Positions 1 to 8,057 of a stretch of 64,000 bases of DNA are shown piece after piece. The position numbers and the translations under genes were made by a program. The number at the start of each line of letters is the position of its first letter. Position 1 is the stretch's first letter. Under the pieces are notes generated by a model. That model searched no databases. It had not been told where the DNA came from and saw only the letters and a program-made list of their open reading frames with translations. This DNA comes from Pseudoalteromonas atlantica (GTDB taxonomy: Bacteria > Pseudomonadota > Gammaproteobacteria > Enterobacterales > Alteromonadaceae): the NCBI GenBank assembly GCA_007988745.1, contig BJUT01000019.1, positions 1 through 64,000 on the forward strand, in the 5' to 3' direction.

Positions 1-36
1 AATTAGTCGCTTGGTGTTAAATTATACTTAACACAT

Positions 37-62
37 AAAAAAGCACGACTTTAAGCCGTGCT
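37..62 (-). terminator. Rho-independent terminator after the M19 dipeptidase gene
   Basis: Positions 42-62 form a hairpin with arms AGCACGACTT and AAGCCGTGCT (one mismatch), and on the minus strand it is followed by six T (A-run at 37-42). It lies downstream of the dipeptidase stop codon, beyond a heptamer array, so the array would be in the mRNA 3' end. Confidence 0.65.
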
Positions 63-80
63 ATTAATTAAATTTTTTGA

Positions 81-157
81 CAACTGACAACTGACAACTG
101 ACAACTGACAACTGACAACTGACAACTGACAGCTTACAGCTTACAGCTTACAGCTTA
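81..157. repeat. Perfect heptanucleotide tandem array: 7 x CAACTGA then 4 x CAGCTTA
   Basis: Eleven heptamers follow each other without a single interruption: seven copies of CAACTGA (81-129) and four of CAGCTTA (130-157). The two units differ at two positions, which suggests one type arose from the other and was then amplified. The last TTA (155-157) is the complement of the dipeptidase TAA stop codon, so the array starts exactly at the gene end. There is no spacer structure as in CRISPR. Short heptamer arrays of this style (STRRs) are known from cyanobacteria; their role is unclear. Confidence 0.9.
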
Positions 158-1378
158 GTGCTTTTTCGCATATGCTTCGGCTTGCTTCCAAACCCTTAGC
201 GTATTTTCGCTTAAAATCTTTTTAATGTCTGAATCGCTGTAGCCTCTGTCCATTAAGCCTTGTACTAGGTTAGGGTAGCTAGATACATCCTTTAAGCCAA
301 TCGGCAACGAATCTCCAACCCCATCGTAGTCAGAGCCAATGCCCACGTAATCAATGCCAATAAGCTCTACAACGTGATCAATATGATCAAGTACTTGCTC
401 AAGGCTTGCAAACGGGAATGGGTTTTTAGCGCGGTACGCTGCATCAAAGTCTTTACTTGGCTTAGTGCCTTCTTTTTTAACGGTCTCTTTAGTGCTTTTA
501 AGGTCTTTGTACCACGCACCGGCTTTAGAGGTTACAAAGCTTGAGCCAAAGTTAATTTGAATAACCCCGCCATTCTTTTTAAGCGCCAATAACATGTCAT
601 CATTCATATTACGCTCAAAGCCTGGCGTGTATTTGCGCAGTGAAGAGTGTGAAGCAATAACCGGCGTTTTAGATAGCTCCATTACCTGATAAAACGCATC
701 ATCTGATATATGTGATACGTCAATTAGCATACCGACGTTGTTCATTTCAGTAATTAGCTTTTTACCAAATGGGCTTAAACCTTTCCATTTACGGCGAATA
801 TCGTATGACGAGTCAGAAATATGGTTGCTTTGCGAGTGCGCAAGCGTGATGTAGCGTACACCTCGGTCAAAAAAGTGCTGAAGGTTTTCCATTTTTCCTT
901 CAATTGGCGAGCCATTTTCCATGCCCATCGCAATTGATAGTTTGCCTTGCTCAAATTGCGCTTCTATATCCGCTGTTGAGCTAGCAATAGCAAATTTTTC
1001 AGGGGCGCGCTGTGCAATGGCTTCCATGCTATCAATCATTTGATTGGCTAGCTGGTAGCTTTTACCTTTGCCTTCAAATTCTAAGTGAGCAGGAATATAA
1101 ATCGACATAAAAGGGGCGTTTAACCCCCCTTGTACTGCGCGAGGGTAGTCAAAGTCGCCGCCGTCGGTGGCTTTAGTTACATCAACCCATTTTTCGTGGA
1201 TACGATAAGGTACATCAATATGGGTGTCGATTAAAATAGTGTCTTTTGCTAGTTTTACTGCTTTGTCTGACGGGCTTTTTACTTGCTCTGCAAAGGCTTG
1301 TGGTGTTAAAGCTAGTGATATGGCTACCACTAGAGTGCTGAGTTTTATCATGTTTTGGCTCTTTGGGTAAAAAGCCAT
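155..1378 (-). CDS. Secreted membrane dipeptidase (peptidase family M19)
   Basis: A 407-residue renal-dipeptidase-like metallopeptidase that would hydrolyse dipeptides outside the cytoplasm. A Sec signal peptide ends near residue 30 (TPQAFA). The mature part starts with the M19 metal motif DTHIDVPYR (residues 51-59) and contains the later His regions ITLAHSQSN and VSHISDDAF, then SHSSLRKYTPGFERNM and the aspartate-rich IGIGSDYDGVGD near the C terminus. Length and motif order are normal for the bacterial family. Met10 (start at 1351) is an alternative start, with AAAGAG about 8 nt upstream and a classical 21-residue signal peptide. The gene stands alone between its terminator and yheU. The family call is firm; the natural substrate is not known. 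Confidence 0.9.
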   Translation of the reverse strand: MAFYPKSQNMIKLSTLVVAISLALTPQAFAEQVKSPSDKAVKLAKDTILIDTHIDVPYRIHEKWVDVTKATDGGDFDYPRAVQGGLNAPFMSIYIPAHLEFEGKGKSYQLANQMIDSMEAIAQRAPEKFAIASSTADIEAQFEQGKLSIAMGMENGSPIEGKMENLQHFFDRGVRYITLAHSQSNHISDSSYDIRRKWKGLSPFGKKLITEMNNVGMLIDVSHISDDAFYQVMELSKTPVIASHSSLRKYTPGFERNMNDDMLLALKKNGGVIQINFGSSFVTSKAGAWYKDLKSTKETVKKEGTKPSKDFDAAYRAKNPFPFASLEQVLDHIDHVVELIGIDYVGIGSDYDGVGDSLPIGLKDVSSYPNLVQGLMDRGYSDSDIKKILSENTLRVWKQAEAYAKKH

Positions 1379-1415
1379 TGTGTACGTTCAGCTCAAAAGT
1401 TACAAGTGTTAGGCG

Positions 1416-1670
1416 TTAATCAAACGACTGTGCTTCATGCTCTTCGCTTTGCAGTGCTTTAAATTCATTTTTTGAAATAATAGTGACCGACTCATGTAGC
1501 TCAGAAAAAAACACCATCGCTTCACCATTTCTAAGCTGCTGATTAACCTGCGCTACTTTACTTTGAATACTCACTTCTTGCTCACCATAATCGGTGCCTT
1601 CACGAAGCACGTAGCTTTCAATTAGGTTATAGAGGGTGTCTTTATCAAGTTGTTCAAAAGGGATAATCAT
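1416..1670 (-). CDS. yheU: YheU family protein (UPF0270)
   Basis: An 84-residue protein of unknown biochemical role. It matches the E. coli YheU pattern along its length, notably [17 protein letters not shown] near the N terminus and [14 protein letters not shown] in the middle. The C-terminal dozen residues are acidic and look like a lineage-specific extension. Its ATG overlaps the end of yheT by 4 nt (ATGA arrangement), so the two are translationally coupled, as in E. coli where yheT and yheU are adjacent. No catalytic motif is visible. Confidence 0.9.
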   Translation of the reverse strand: MIIPFEQLDKDTLYNLIESYVLREGTDYGEQEVSIQSKVAQVNQQLRNGEAMVFFSELHESVTIISKNEFKALQSEEHEAQSFD

Positions 1671-2659
1671 AACTGCTTACTGCTCGCTTTAGTGGGGACG
1701 TGCTGGCCAAAATAATGAGGGACGGCTTGTTCAAGCCAAAATACTGGCCTAAACGGATTATTACCACTAATAAACCCTACGTGGCCGCCTTTTTCAGAGA
1801 CGCTCAGGGTAACATGCTCACTCACATCTTGCCTACTTGGCACGGCTTTAATCGACAACATTGGATCGTCCTTGGCATGAATTATTAACGTAGGAATCGC
1901 AATATGCTTTAAGTAAGGCATTGCGCTGGCTTGGCGATAGTAATCGTGTGCGTTTTCAAAGCCATGCAGTGGAGCGGTTAGTTGATTATCAAACTCTAGT
2001 AAATCGTCAATTTTCATTAACTGCTCAGAGGTAATAGGTATTTGCTGCTTAATTTGTGGCAATTTACGCTGCATTGATTTTTTCATTCTATCGAGCAAGT
2101 ACTTTTGATAAATCTTGCCTAAGCTTTTGCGAATAACATCGCTTGATGATGATAAATCATAAGGAGCCGAGACCACGGCTGCAGCACTTAAGGGGCAGTT
2201 TTCGCGCTCTTCGCCTAGGTATTTAGCCAGTACATTGCCCCCTAACGAAAAACCAACAGCCATAATAGGGCGGCTGGGGAATTGCTCCCTTAAATGATTT
2301 ATAAAAAAAGCTAAATCGGCTGTATCGCCACTATGATAAGCACGGGGTAAGCGGTTAACTTCACTTGAGCAGTTTCTAAAGTGCATAAGTACTACGGCAT
2401 AGCCTTGCTTTTTTAAGGCTTTCATCATGCCTTTGGCATAAAAGCTATTTATGTTGCCTTCAAGACCATGTAAAACCACAGCAAGGGGAGCGTTTTCATT
2501 ATGAGGCAGCGACCATGCAAGTTCAATAAAATCGCCGTCGGGCGTATCAAGTTGCTCAAGTTCGTAGGACGTATTGTGAAATGGACGGAAAAAACGCGGC
2601 ATTATGGTTTGAACGTGACGATTGGTCATCCACCATGCTGGTTTAAACTTATTGATCAT
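1667..2659 (-). CDS. yheT: YheT family alpha/beta-hydrolase
   Basis: A cytosolic alpha/beta-hydrolase of the YheT/ABHD1-3 type, probably an esterase with unknown substrate. Visible features are the N-terminal [15 protein letters not shown], the oxyanion region [17 protein letters not shown], the nucleophile elbow [16 protein letters not shown] (Ser), the acid region IHAKDDPML, and the catalytic His in EKGGHVGFI. The start at 2659 ([10 protein letters not shown]) is preferred over an upstream ATG at 2674 because it begins directly before the conserved N terminus. The gene overlaps yheU by 4 nt. Together with yheS, yheV, slyX and fkpA in this window it recreates the E. coli yhe neighbourhood. 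Confidence 0.9.
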   Translation of the reverse strand: MINKFKPAWWMTNRHVQTIMPRFFRPFHNTSYELEQLDTPDGDFIELAWSLPHNENAPLAVVLHGLEGNINSFYAKGMMKALKKQGYAVVLMHFRNCSSEVNRLPRAYHSGDTADLAFFINHLREQFPSRPIMAVGFSLGGNVLAKYLGEERENCPLSAAAVVSAPYDLSSSSDVIRKSLGKIYQKYLLDRMKKSMQRKLPQIKQQIPITSEQLMKIDDLLEFDNQLTAPLHGFENAHDYYRQASAMPYLKHIAIPTLIIHAKDDPMLSIKAVPSRQDVSEHVTLSVSEKGGHVGFISGNNPFRPVFWLEQAVPHYFGQHVPTKASSKQL

Positions 2660-2723
2660 GTTTGTACTACGCACTATGAAAAAAACGAAACGTTAGTGTA
2701 CCAAATTTTTCGCTTTATAAAAT

Positions 2724-2759
2724 AAAAAGCGCCTAATCAGTAACCTGAGTAGGCGCTTT
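2724..2759 (-). terminator. Strong terminator after the 48-residue membrane protein gene
   Basis: A perfect 10-bp stem, AAAGCGCCTA at 2726-2735 and TAGGCGCTTT at 2750-2759, is followed on the minus strand by TTTTTATTTT. It ends the transcript of the small gene at 2771-2917 and separates it from yheT. Confidence 0.8.
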
Positions 2760-2770
2760 GTGCGTCGTGC

Positions 2771-2917
2771 TTAATGATGCTCGGGAACTTCAGCCTCGCT
2801 AATTTTTTTAATAAAGTAAAAAGCGTAAAATAGGCAAAGAGAAATCACGACGCCTAAAATCCCAAAAGACATAAATAAAACAGGGTCGCTAAAAAAGTCT
2901 CTAAAGAATACGTTCAT
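2771..2917 (-). CDS. 48-residue single-pass membrane protein, DUF3149-like
   Basis: This small gene encodes MNVFFRDFFSDPVLFMSFGI... followed by a hydrophobic helix (about residues 14-35) and the tail KKISEAEVPEHH. A GAGGAG ribosome site lies 6 nt before the ATG, and a strong terminator follows. The pattern of a short amphipathic start with FxDPV, one helix and a charged tail resembles DUF3149 small membrane proteins of gammaproteobacteria; that assignment is from memory and tentative. Upstream are two FNR-type boxes, the near one at exactly -41.5 from the predicted start of transcription, so oxygen-dependent expression is inferred. The function is unknown; a role linked to anaerobic respiration or to an oxidase is possible but not shown. 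Confidence 0.75.
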   Translation of the reverse strand: MNVFFRDFFSDPVLFMSFGILGVVISLCLFYAFYFIKKISEAEVPEHH

Positions 2918-2940
2918 GATTAATCTCCTCGTTCAGTTGA

Positions 2941-3039
2941 TGGAGACATCATAAAGTGACTTTGCAAAGCATAATGTGATCGAGATCAAACTATTTCCCT
3001 GCGTGGAAAAAGTAACCAAGTAAAGTTGATGTAGATCAT
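2941..3039 (-). promoter_or_regulatory. FNR-type class II promoter with two FNR boxes
   Basis: On the minus strand, TTGATCTCGATCAC (2976-2989) matches the FNR consensus TTGAT-N4-ATCAA at 9 of 10 bases. A second box at 3026-3039 (TTGAT-GTAG-ATCAT, read on the plus strand) also matches 9 of 10. A -10 hexamer TATGAT lies at 2948-2953, giving a transcription start near 2941. The box centre at 2982.5 is then 41.5 bp upstream, the standard class II activator position, and the second box is 50 bp further. The Alteromonadales regulator would be the FNR homologue EtrA/Anr, not seen here. Confidence 0.7.
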
Positions 3040-3162
3040 GTTTTAGGGGCTATTCAGTTCCTACTACAGCGCCTATAGGCTTTGAAGAATCAATCGGCTT
3101 AAAGATTTTTTGCACAAAGAAAATAGAATGAACATTTAGAAGAGGGTATAAAAACTGACAGC

Positions 3163-3585
3163 CTAAGTCGCTTTCACATACAGCTCAATATTGTTTGGCT
3201 TTACAGCTTCTAAAAAGCTAAGTTTATTCGCTGTATCAATCAGTATTTGCTGTTGTTGCTTTTCAAGCTTTAATTCGGCGCTTAATAGCTCTTGGCGTAT
3301 TTTTGCATAGTCGCTGATACTTTCTTGATTGGCTTTTAAATACTTGCGCGTTGCACGCAGTGGCTTAAGTGCCTGCGTATCAAACTCATTAATAGATGCT
3401 ATTAACGCACTGAGCTGCTCGGCATTAATGCTTAGCTTAAGTGAGTCTAAATACAGCAAAAATAAGCACAGATTAACGTTTTTACCTTGCTGGTTTTGTA
3501 GCGCCAGCAAGGTTTGTTGTTGCCCTGGCTTTGCGTACAAAGCGCAGGCAAATTGCCAAAAGTCGTTTTTATTGAGCAAGTTCAT
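3163..3585 (-). CDS. TIGR02444 family protein
   Basis: A roughly 140-residue cytosolic protein of unknown function, recognised by the start NKNDFWQFACALYAKPGQQQ and the segment VNLCLFLLYLDS, both typical of TIGR02444. The second half is helical and rich in Lys/Gln, likely a coiled coil. The Met at 3585 begins just before the conserved NDFWQFA block and is preferred to an upstream ATG at 3621. The start overlaps the 3' end of yheS by 17 nt in the same direction, so the two are probably co-translated. No catalytic residues are apparent. Confidence 0.8.
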   Translation of the reverse strand: MNLLNKNDFWQFACALYAKPGQQQTLLALQNQQGKNVNLCLFLLYLDSLKLSINAEQLSALIASINEFDTQALKPLRATRKYLKANQESISDYAKIRQELLSAELKLEKQQQQILIDTANKLSFLEAVKPNNIELYVKAT

Positions 3586-5491
3586 CGGCAAAGGCCTGCT
3601 CTTTTTCTTCCATTTCTTCAAGCGCCATCAGTAGCTCTTCTTCAGTGTCGTTTACTTTAGGGGTAAGCGTTGCTTGCTTAGCGATTAGCTCTTTTAACTG
3701 GGCTTTGTTATCGTCGTTGTAGAGTGTGTTGTCGCCAAGGGCTACTTCAACTTCGCTAAGCTCTGCAGTAAATTTATCGAGCTGCTTTTCAAGCTTTTCA
3801 ATTTGTTTTTTAAGCGGTTGAATGGCTTTTCTAAACTCAGCTTCTAGGCGCTTTTGCTCTTTACGATTAACGCTTGGATTTGCTTTTGGCTCGTCAGGCT
3901 GCTGGCTTTTAGCGGCTTCTTTATTTGCATTGAGTAACCATTGGTAATAGGCATCTAAATCGTAACCAAATTGAGTGACTTTGCCATCATCGACTAAATA
4001 AAATTCATCGGCGGTGTTTTTAAGCATGTGGCGATCGTGCGATACGGTAACCATGGCGCCCTCAAAGCCTTGTAGTGCCATTACTAGCGCGTGGCGCATT
4101 TCTAAATCAAGGTGGTTAGTTGGCTCATCAAGTAGTAGTAAATTGGGTTTTTGATACACTAACATGGCTAGCACTAAGCGGGCTTTTTCACCGCCCGAAA
4201 ACGGCGCCACGGGCTCAAGTGCTTTATCGCCAATAAATGCAAAGCCACCTAAAAAGTCACGCAATGATTGCTCTGTGGCCTGTGGGTTTAAACGTTGAAT
4301 ATGGGTCACTGCGCTGGCTTTTAAATCAAGAGATTCAAGTTGGTGCTGCGCAAAGTAACCAATATTTAAGCCATGGTGCTGAACCACTTTACCTGCTTGC
4401 GGCTCAAGCTCGCCCGCTAATAGCTTTATAAGCGTTGATTTACCCGCGCCGTTACGACCGAGTAACGCAATACGACTGCCAGGAACTAGGTTTAGCGCGA
4501 TATTATTTAAAATAGTAACATCGCCATAACCTGCTTTTGCTTTATCTAGGGTCATTAGCGGGTTAGGCAGGGCTGTTGGCTCGGCAAATTCAAAGTCAAA
4601 CGGTGAGTCGGCATGCGCAGGTGCCAGTTTTTCCATACGTTCGAGTGCTTTTACACGGCTTTGTGCCTGTTTGGCCTTACTGGCTTTGGCTTTAAAGCGA
4701 GTTATAAACTGCTCAAGATGGGCAATTTGCTCTTGTTGTTTTTCAAACATTGCTTGTTGTTGTAACAAGCGCTCTGCTTTTTGGCGTTCAAACTGTGAGT
4801 AGTTACCTTTGTACACATTAATAAGCTGTTTATCGACATGCCAAATTTGATCAACCACGGCGTCTAAAAACTCGCGGTCATGAGATATAAGTACCAAGGT
4901 GCCTGTGTAGGCGCGTAAAAAGCGCTCAAGCCAGTAAACGGCATCTAAATCAAGGTGGTTGGTAGGCTCATCGAGTAATAGTAAGTCGGCATCGCGAATA
5001 AGTGCTTGTGCAAGGTTTAAACGCATACGCCAACCACCAGAAAACGCGCTTACAGGGTTTTCTATTTGGTGATTAGCAAAGCCTAAGCCGTGCAGTAATT
5101 CGCCCGCTTTTGACTCTATGCTGTAGCCTTTAATATTTTCAAGCTGAATATGTACTTTGGCTTGGGTGTCACCATCGTTTGTTTGCTCGGCTTCACGCAG
5201 GGCAATGCGCAATGCATAGTACTCAGGGTGGCCTTGTAGTACGTAATCAATGGCGCTTATTTCAAGGGCTGGGGTTTCTTGTTTTACAGAGGCAATAGAC
5301 CAATCTTTCGGTATATTGCAATCACCCGCATCGAGTTGCAGCTCAGATTTTAATAAACTAAATAAGGTAGATTTACCACAGCCATTAGCGCCAACTAAGC
5401 CCACTTTGTGCTGAGGAAATAAAGTAGCCGAGGCATTTTTTAATAAGGCTTTTCCGCCACGAAGTAGTTCTATTTCTGAGATTTGGATCAT
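3569..5491 (-). CDS. yheS: ABC-F family ATPase YheS
   Basis: A 640-residue soluble twin-ATPase of the ABC-F class, which act on ribosomes and have no membrane domain. Domain 1 has Walker A GANGCGKST, signature FSGGWRMRL and Walker B LLLLDEPTNHLD. A charged linker follows (about residues 235-300, the ARM/PtIM region of the family). Domain 2 has GRNGAGKST, FSGGEKARL and a second LLLLDEPTNHLD. The last 100 residues form a Lys/Glu-rich coiled coil. The length agrees with E. coli YheS. It is divergent from yheV and followed by the overlapping TIGR02444 gene. A translation-related role is inferred from the family; the specific stress is unknown. Confidence 0.95.
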   Translation of the reverse strand: MIQISEIELLRGGKALLKNASATLFPQHKVGLVGANGCGKSTLFSLLKSELQLDAGDCNIPKDWSIASVKQETPALEISAIDYVLQGHPEYYALRIALREAEQTNDGDTQAKVHIQLENIKGYSIESKAGELLHGLGFANHQIENPVSAFSGGWRMRLNLAQALIRDADLLLLDEPTNHLDLDAVYWLERFLRAYTGTLVLISHDREFLDAVVDQIWHVDKQLINVYKGNYSQFERQKAERLLQQQAMFEKQQEQIAHLEQFITRFKAKASKAKQAQSRVKALERMEKLAPAHADSPFDFEFAEPTALPNPLMTLDKAKAGYGDVTILNNIALNLVPGSRIALLGRNGAGKSTLIKLLAGELEPQAGKVVQHHGLNIGYFAQHQLESLDLKASAVTHIQRLNPQATEQSLRDFLGGFAFIGDKALEPVAPFSGGEKARLVLAMLVYQKPNLLLLDEPTNHLDLEMRHALVMALQGFEGAMVTVSHDRHMLKNTADEFYLVDDGKVTQFGYDLDAYYQWLLNANKEAAKSQQPDEPKANPSVNRKEQKRLEAEFRKAIQPLKKQIEKLEKQLDKFTAELSEVEVALGDNTLYNDDNKAQLKELIAKQATLTPKVNDTEEELLMALEEMEEKEQAFADELAQ

Positions 5492-5623
5492 GAATGCGTT
5501 ACTTTACTGTGCCCTGGTTAAGTTGGCGCTATCATACCATAGAACGTATTGCTCTTATCAAGCGTATCAACATAGGAAGTTATACGATAAAATATGTGCA
5601 GTTCAAACCACAGGAAAAATGTT

Positions 5624-5827
5624 GTGAGACAAAAGAAGCGATTTATTGCTGGTGCATCGTGCCCTGAGTGTAAAGCCATGGATACCATGATGCTGTACAG
5701 AGAACATGATGTTGAAAAAGTAGAGTGTGTAGAGTGTGGCCACAAAATGGCGCAACCCGATAACGCTGTTCAGGCATCTACTCGCCAATTTGAACAAGTA
5801 ATTGGTGTATTTAAACCGGGCGATTAA
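5624..5827 (+). CDS. yheV: YheV family zinc-ribbon protein
   Basis: A 67-residue protein with two CxxC pairs (CPEC and CVECGH) about 25 residues apart, which should form a metal ribbon, and the typical end QVIGVFKPGD. I chose GTG at 5624 because it is preceded by AGGAA about 9 nt upstream and gives the start (M)RQKKRFIAGASCPEC, the same as E. coli YheV; the upstream ATG at 5594 would add ten residues without homology. In E. coli yheV lies beside slyD/slyX and kefB; here it lies between yheS and slyX. The function is unknown. Confidence 0.9.
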   Translation: MRQKKRFIAGASCPECKAMDTMMLYREHDVEKVECVECGHKMAQPDNAVQASTRQFEQVIGVFKPGD

Positions 5828-5842
5828 CCCGGTTTTATTTTT
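5813..5842 (+). terminator. Terminator overlapping the yheV stop codon
   Basis: Arms AAACCGGG (5813-5820) and CCCGGTTT (5828-5835) with the TAA stop codon in the loop, followed by a T-rich tract. It separates yheV from the convergent slyX. Confidence 0.7.
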
Positions 5843-5850
5843 TACCCACC

Positions 5851-6063
5851 TTAGTAATGTGGCGGAGGCGGCTCTTGCATTTGCGACATTAGCGACGGCT
5901 GCTGCGCTTCTTTAAGTTTTTCTGCTAGTAACTCAGTTTGGCGCTTCATTTTTGCAAGCTGCTGTTGGTGTGCCTTTAGCTCGTCATTTAATATTTCTAT
6001 TGTTTCGTCTTGAAAAGCAACTTTTGCCTCAAGCTCCATTAAACGATTTTCAATTGTGTTCAT
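5851..6063 (-). CDS. slyX: SlyX family coiled-coil protein
   Basis: A 70-residue protein consisting of one long coiled coil (MNTIENRLMELEAKVAFQDE and following heptads) and the hallmark proline-rich end PPPPHY found in SlyX proteins. The start at 6063 gives the family's normal length; the ATG at 6093 would lie further inside the WD40 gene. It overlaps the end of the WD40 lipoprotein gene by 14 nt and probably shares its transcript. E. coli slyX lies between fkpA and slyD; slyD is absent here. No biochemical function is established. Confidence 0.92.
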   Translation of the reverse strand: MNTIENRLMELEAKVAFQDETIEILNDELKAHQQQLAKMKRQTELLAEKLKEAQQPSLMSQMQEPPPPHY

Positions 6064-7048
6064 TTGCTTCTCGTATTGTAAAGTGCTCTGCAATTCCGCT
6101 CGAGCTCTCGGTTAACAACGACTTGCCGTTATCTATAAACGTTACATCTAGCACCACAGCCGATTTAGGCTTACTGCCTTCACGTGGTGTGACTTGCCAA
6201 GTTTGAATTTTCTCTCCGCTGGGTAACTGCCATAAATCAACGCGCTTATTGGGCGAGCCTGTGGCCAGCAATGTACCTTGTTCGTTAAAGCGTACCGCAG
6301 TAAAAATTTTCTGACGCGCAATATACGCCAGTTTACTCACAAGATCACCTGTAGTCAGCTTCCATACATGTGCTTGCTTCATACTATCTGCGGTAAATGC
6401 GTAGCGACCTTGTGGGTCTAGTGTTACTTGGGTAACACGAGTCGGGTGATTAAAGCGATGAATTACTTGCCCTGTACGTGTATCCCAAAAATAAGCAACG
6501 TAATCGTTTGAGCCGCTTAAGGCGTAGCGCCCATTAGGCGACAAATCAACGGTGTTTACTTTGTCTTGGTGGCCTAAAAACTCAATGCGGCGTCCGGTTT
6601 CTAGGTTTAAAAATACCACTACGCCGTCGCTTCTGCCGTATAAAACACTGCGGCCTTGGTTACTTATCGCAATATCGCGAATAGTGGCTTGTTGAATTTT
6701 ATAATAGCCGCGGTTTTCGCCGCTGCTAATATCCCACACGGCAAAGGTGGTTTTTTCTGCGGTAACGGCCACGCTATTATCAAAGGCAATAGCCACAGCA
6801 TACACTAGGCTTTCTTGTGATTGCTGTTGAAACCATTGATATTTTAGTACCTGCTGTTGATTATCCCACAGGGCGACCCCATGGTGAATGGAGGAGACTA
6901 GGCTGTATTTACCATCGTTAGATACTGCCGAGGAAAACGCACCCTGTTCTGCGTGTTCAAAGCGTTGTGCAGCTTGCTGTTTTTGATCGCTACAAGCTAG
7001 GGCTAATAAACAGCTAAAAGCGATTAAAAAAGTACGAAATATCGACAT
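6050..7048 (-). CDS. WD40-repeat lipoprotein
   Basis: A 332-residue predicted lipoprotein: a hydrophobic N terminus ends in the lipobox LALAC (Cys19), followed by Ser-Asp. The rest consists of WD40-type repeats, visible as recurring blocks such as VSNDGKYSLVSS...VALWDN, LSPNGRYALSGSNDYVAYFWD and VRFNEQGTLLATGSPNKRVDLWQ, enough for about seven blades of a propeller. Asp after the lipidated Cys (third residue CSD) does not strictly predict inner membrane retention. It would act as a periplasmic or envelope-bound interaction scaffold; partners are unknown. It sits between fkpA and slyX, a place not occupied by such a gene in E. coli. Confidence 0.85.
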   Translation of the reverse strand: MSIFRTFLIAFSCLLALACSDQKQQAAQRFEHAEQGAFSSAVSNDGKYSLVSSIHHGVALWDNQQQVLKYQWFQQQSQESLVYAVAIAFDNSVAVTAEKTTFAVWDISSGENRGYYKIQQATIRDIAISNQGRSVLYGRSDGVVVFLNLETGRRIEFLGHQDKVNTVDLSPNGRYALSGSNDYVAYFWDTRTGQVIHRFNHPTRVTQVTLDPQGRYAFTADSMKQAHVWKLTTGDLVSKLAYIARQKIFTAVRFNEQGTLLATGSPNKRVDLWQLPSGEKIQTWQVTPREGSKPKSAVVLDVTFIDNGKSLLTESSSGIAEHFTIREANEHN

Positions 7049-7252
7049 ATTACAGGTATTTCCTCTTAACTCTTAGTGACTGAGAGGTTAGACTAGGTCA
7101 CGTTGAAGGCCTAGGGTGTTTGTCTAATCACTATAATAGGTTAGGTTTTAATTTAGTTAGTTATTAAACAAGCAGCCTATCATGTAGGCCGTTAATCTTT
7201 AACTAGTAATAATACAATAAATGACAACTGCAAAGTGTGTCGGAGATTTAAA

Positions 7253-7999
7253 ATGAAAAAGACGATTAGATTGTCATTGATTGCAGCGTCGGTTTTAGCG
7301 CTTACAGCTTGTAATCAAGAAGCAAAACAAGAACAAGCTGAAGTTAAATTAGACACTGTAGAGCAGCAGCAAGCATACGGTATTGGTGCATCAGTAGGTA
7401 ACTTTTTAAATAAAGACCTAGCTGATAAATCAGAGATTGGTATTGAACTAGACCAAGCACTATTAATTCGTGGTTTTGAAGACGCGCTTGCTGGTAATGC
7501 AAAAATCGATGAAGAAAAAATCCGTGAAGTGCTAACTGAGCTAGATACATCAGTGCGTGCAAAGCAAGAAGCTAAAGCTAAAGTTGAGTCTGAAAAAAGC
7601 AAAGAAGCAGGTAAAAAATACCTAGAAGAAAATGCTAAAAAAGAAGGCGTAACAGTAACTGAGTCAGGTCTACAGTACGAAGTACTTAGCGAAGGCGAAG
7701 GCGAAAAGCCAGCAGCAACAGACGTAGTTAAAGTACATTACAAAGGTACTTTATTAGACGGCACTGAGTTTGATAGCTCTTATGCGCGTAACGAGCCAAC
7801 TACTTTCCCTCTTAACCGTGTAATTGCGGGTTGGACTGAAGGTTTACAGCTTATGTCAGTAGGGTCTAAGTACAAGTTCACTATTCCTTCTGAACTTGCT
7901 TACGGCGATCGTGACCTAGGTAAAATTCCAGCTAACTCAACGCTTGTTTTTGAAGTAGAACTACTTGAAATACAAGATGACGAAGCACCTGCGCAATAA
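7253..7999 (+). CDS. fkpA: FKBP-type peptidyl-prolyl isomerase, FkpA-like lipoprotein
   Basis: A 248-residue periplasmic folding catalyst. The start ATG at 7253 follows a GGAG ribosome site and gives MKKTIRLSLIAASVLALTAC, a signal with lipobox LTAC. Residues 35-130 form the helical dimerisation domain (QQQAYGIGASVGNFL...). The C-terminal FKBP domain shows VKVHYKGTLLDGTEFDSSYAR, IAGWTEGLQLM and IPANSTLVFEVELLEI. Unlike E. coli FkpA it appears lipid-anchored. A TATAAT hexamer lies near 7131, suggesting a leader of about 110 nt with a small hairpin. A terminator follows. The location beside slyX supports the name. Confidence 0.92.
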   Translation: MKKTIRLSLIAASVLALTACNQEAKQEQAEVKLDTVEQQQAYGIGASVGNFLNKDLADKSEIGIELDQALLIRGFEDALAGNAKIDEEKIREVLTELDTSVRAKQEAKAKVESEKSKEAGKKYLEENAKKEGVTVTESGLQYEVLSEGEGEKPAATDVVKVHYKGTLLDGTEFDSSYARNEPTTFPLNRVIAGWTEGLQLMSVGSKYKFTIPSELAYGDRDLGKIPANSTLVFEVELLEIQDDEAPAQ

Positions 8000-8016
8000 G
8001 CGGTAGCTTATAACGC

Positions 8017-8044
8017 AAAAAGGGACCATAACGGTCCCTTTTTT
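8017..8044. terminator. Bidirectional terminator between fkpA and rsd
   Basis: AAAAAGGGACC-ATAAC-GGTCCCTTTTTT forms a nine-pair stem with a T-run on the plus strand and an A-run on the left, so it can end both fkpA and the convergent rsd. Confidence 0.85.
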
Positions 8045-8057
8045 GTAGGCTATTTTA

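Noticed and set aside
81..157. Array could be taken for a CRISPR
   Set aside because: Units are 7 bp and directly joined with no spacers; no cas genes are present.
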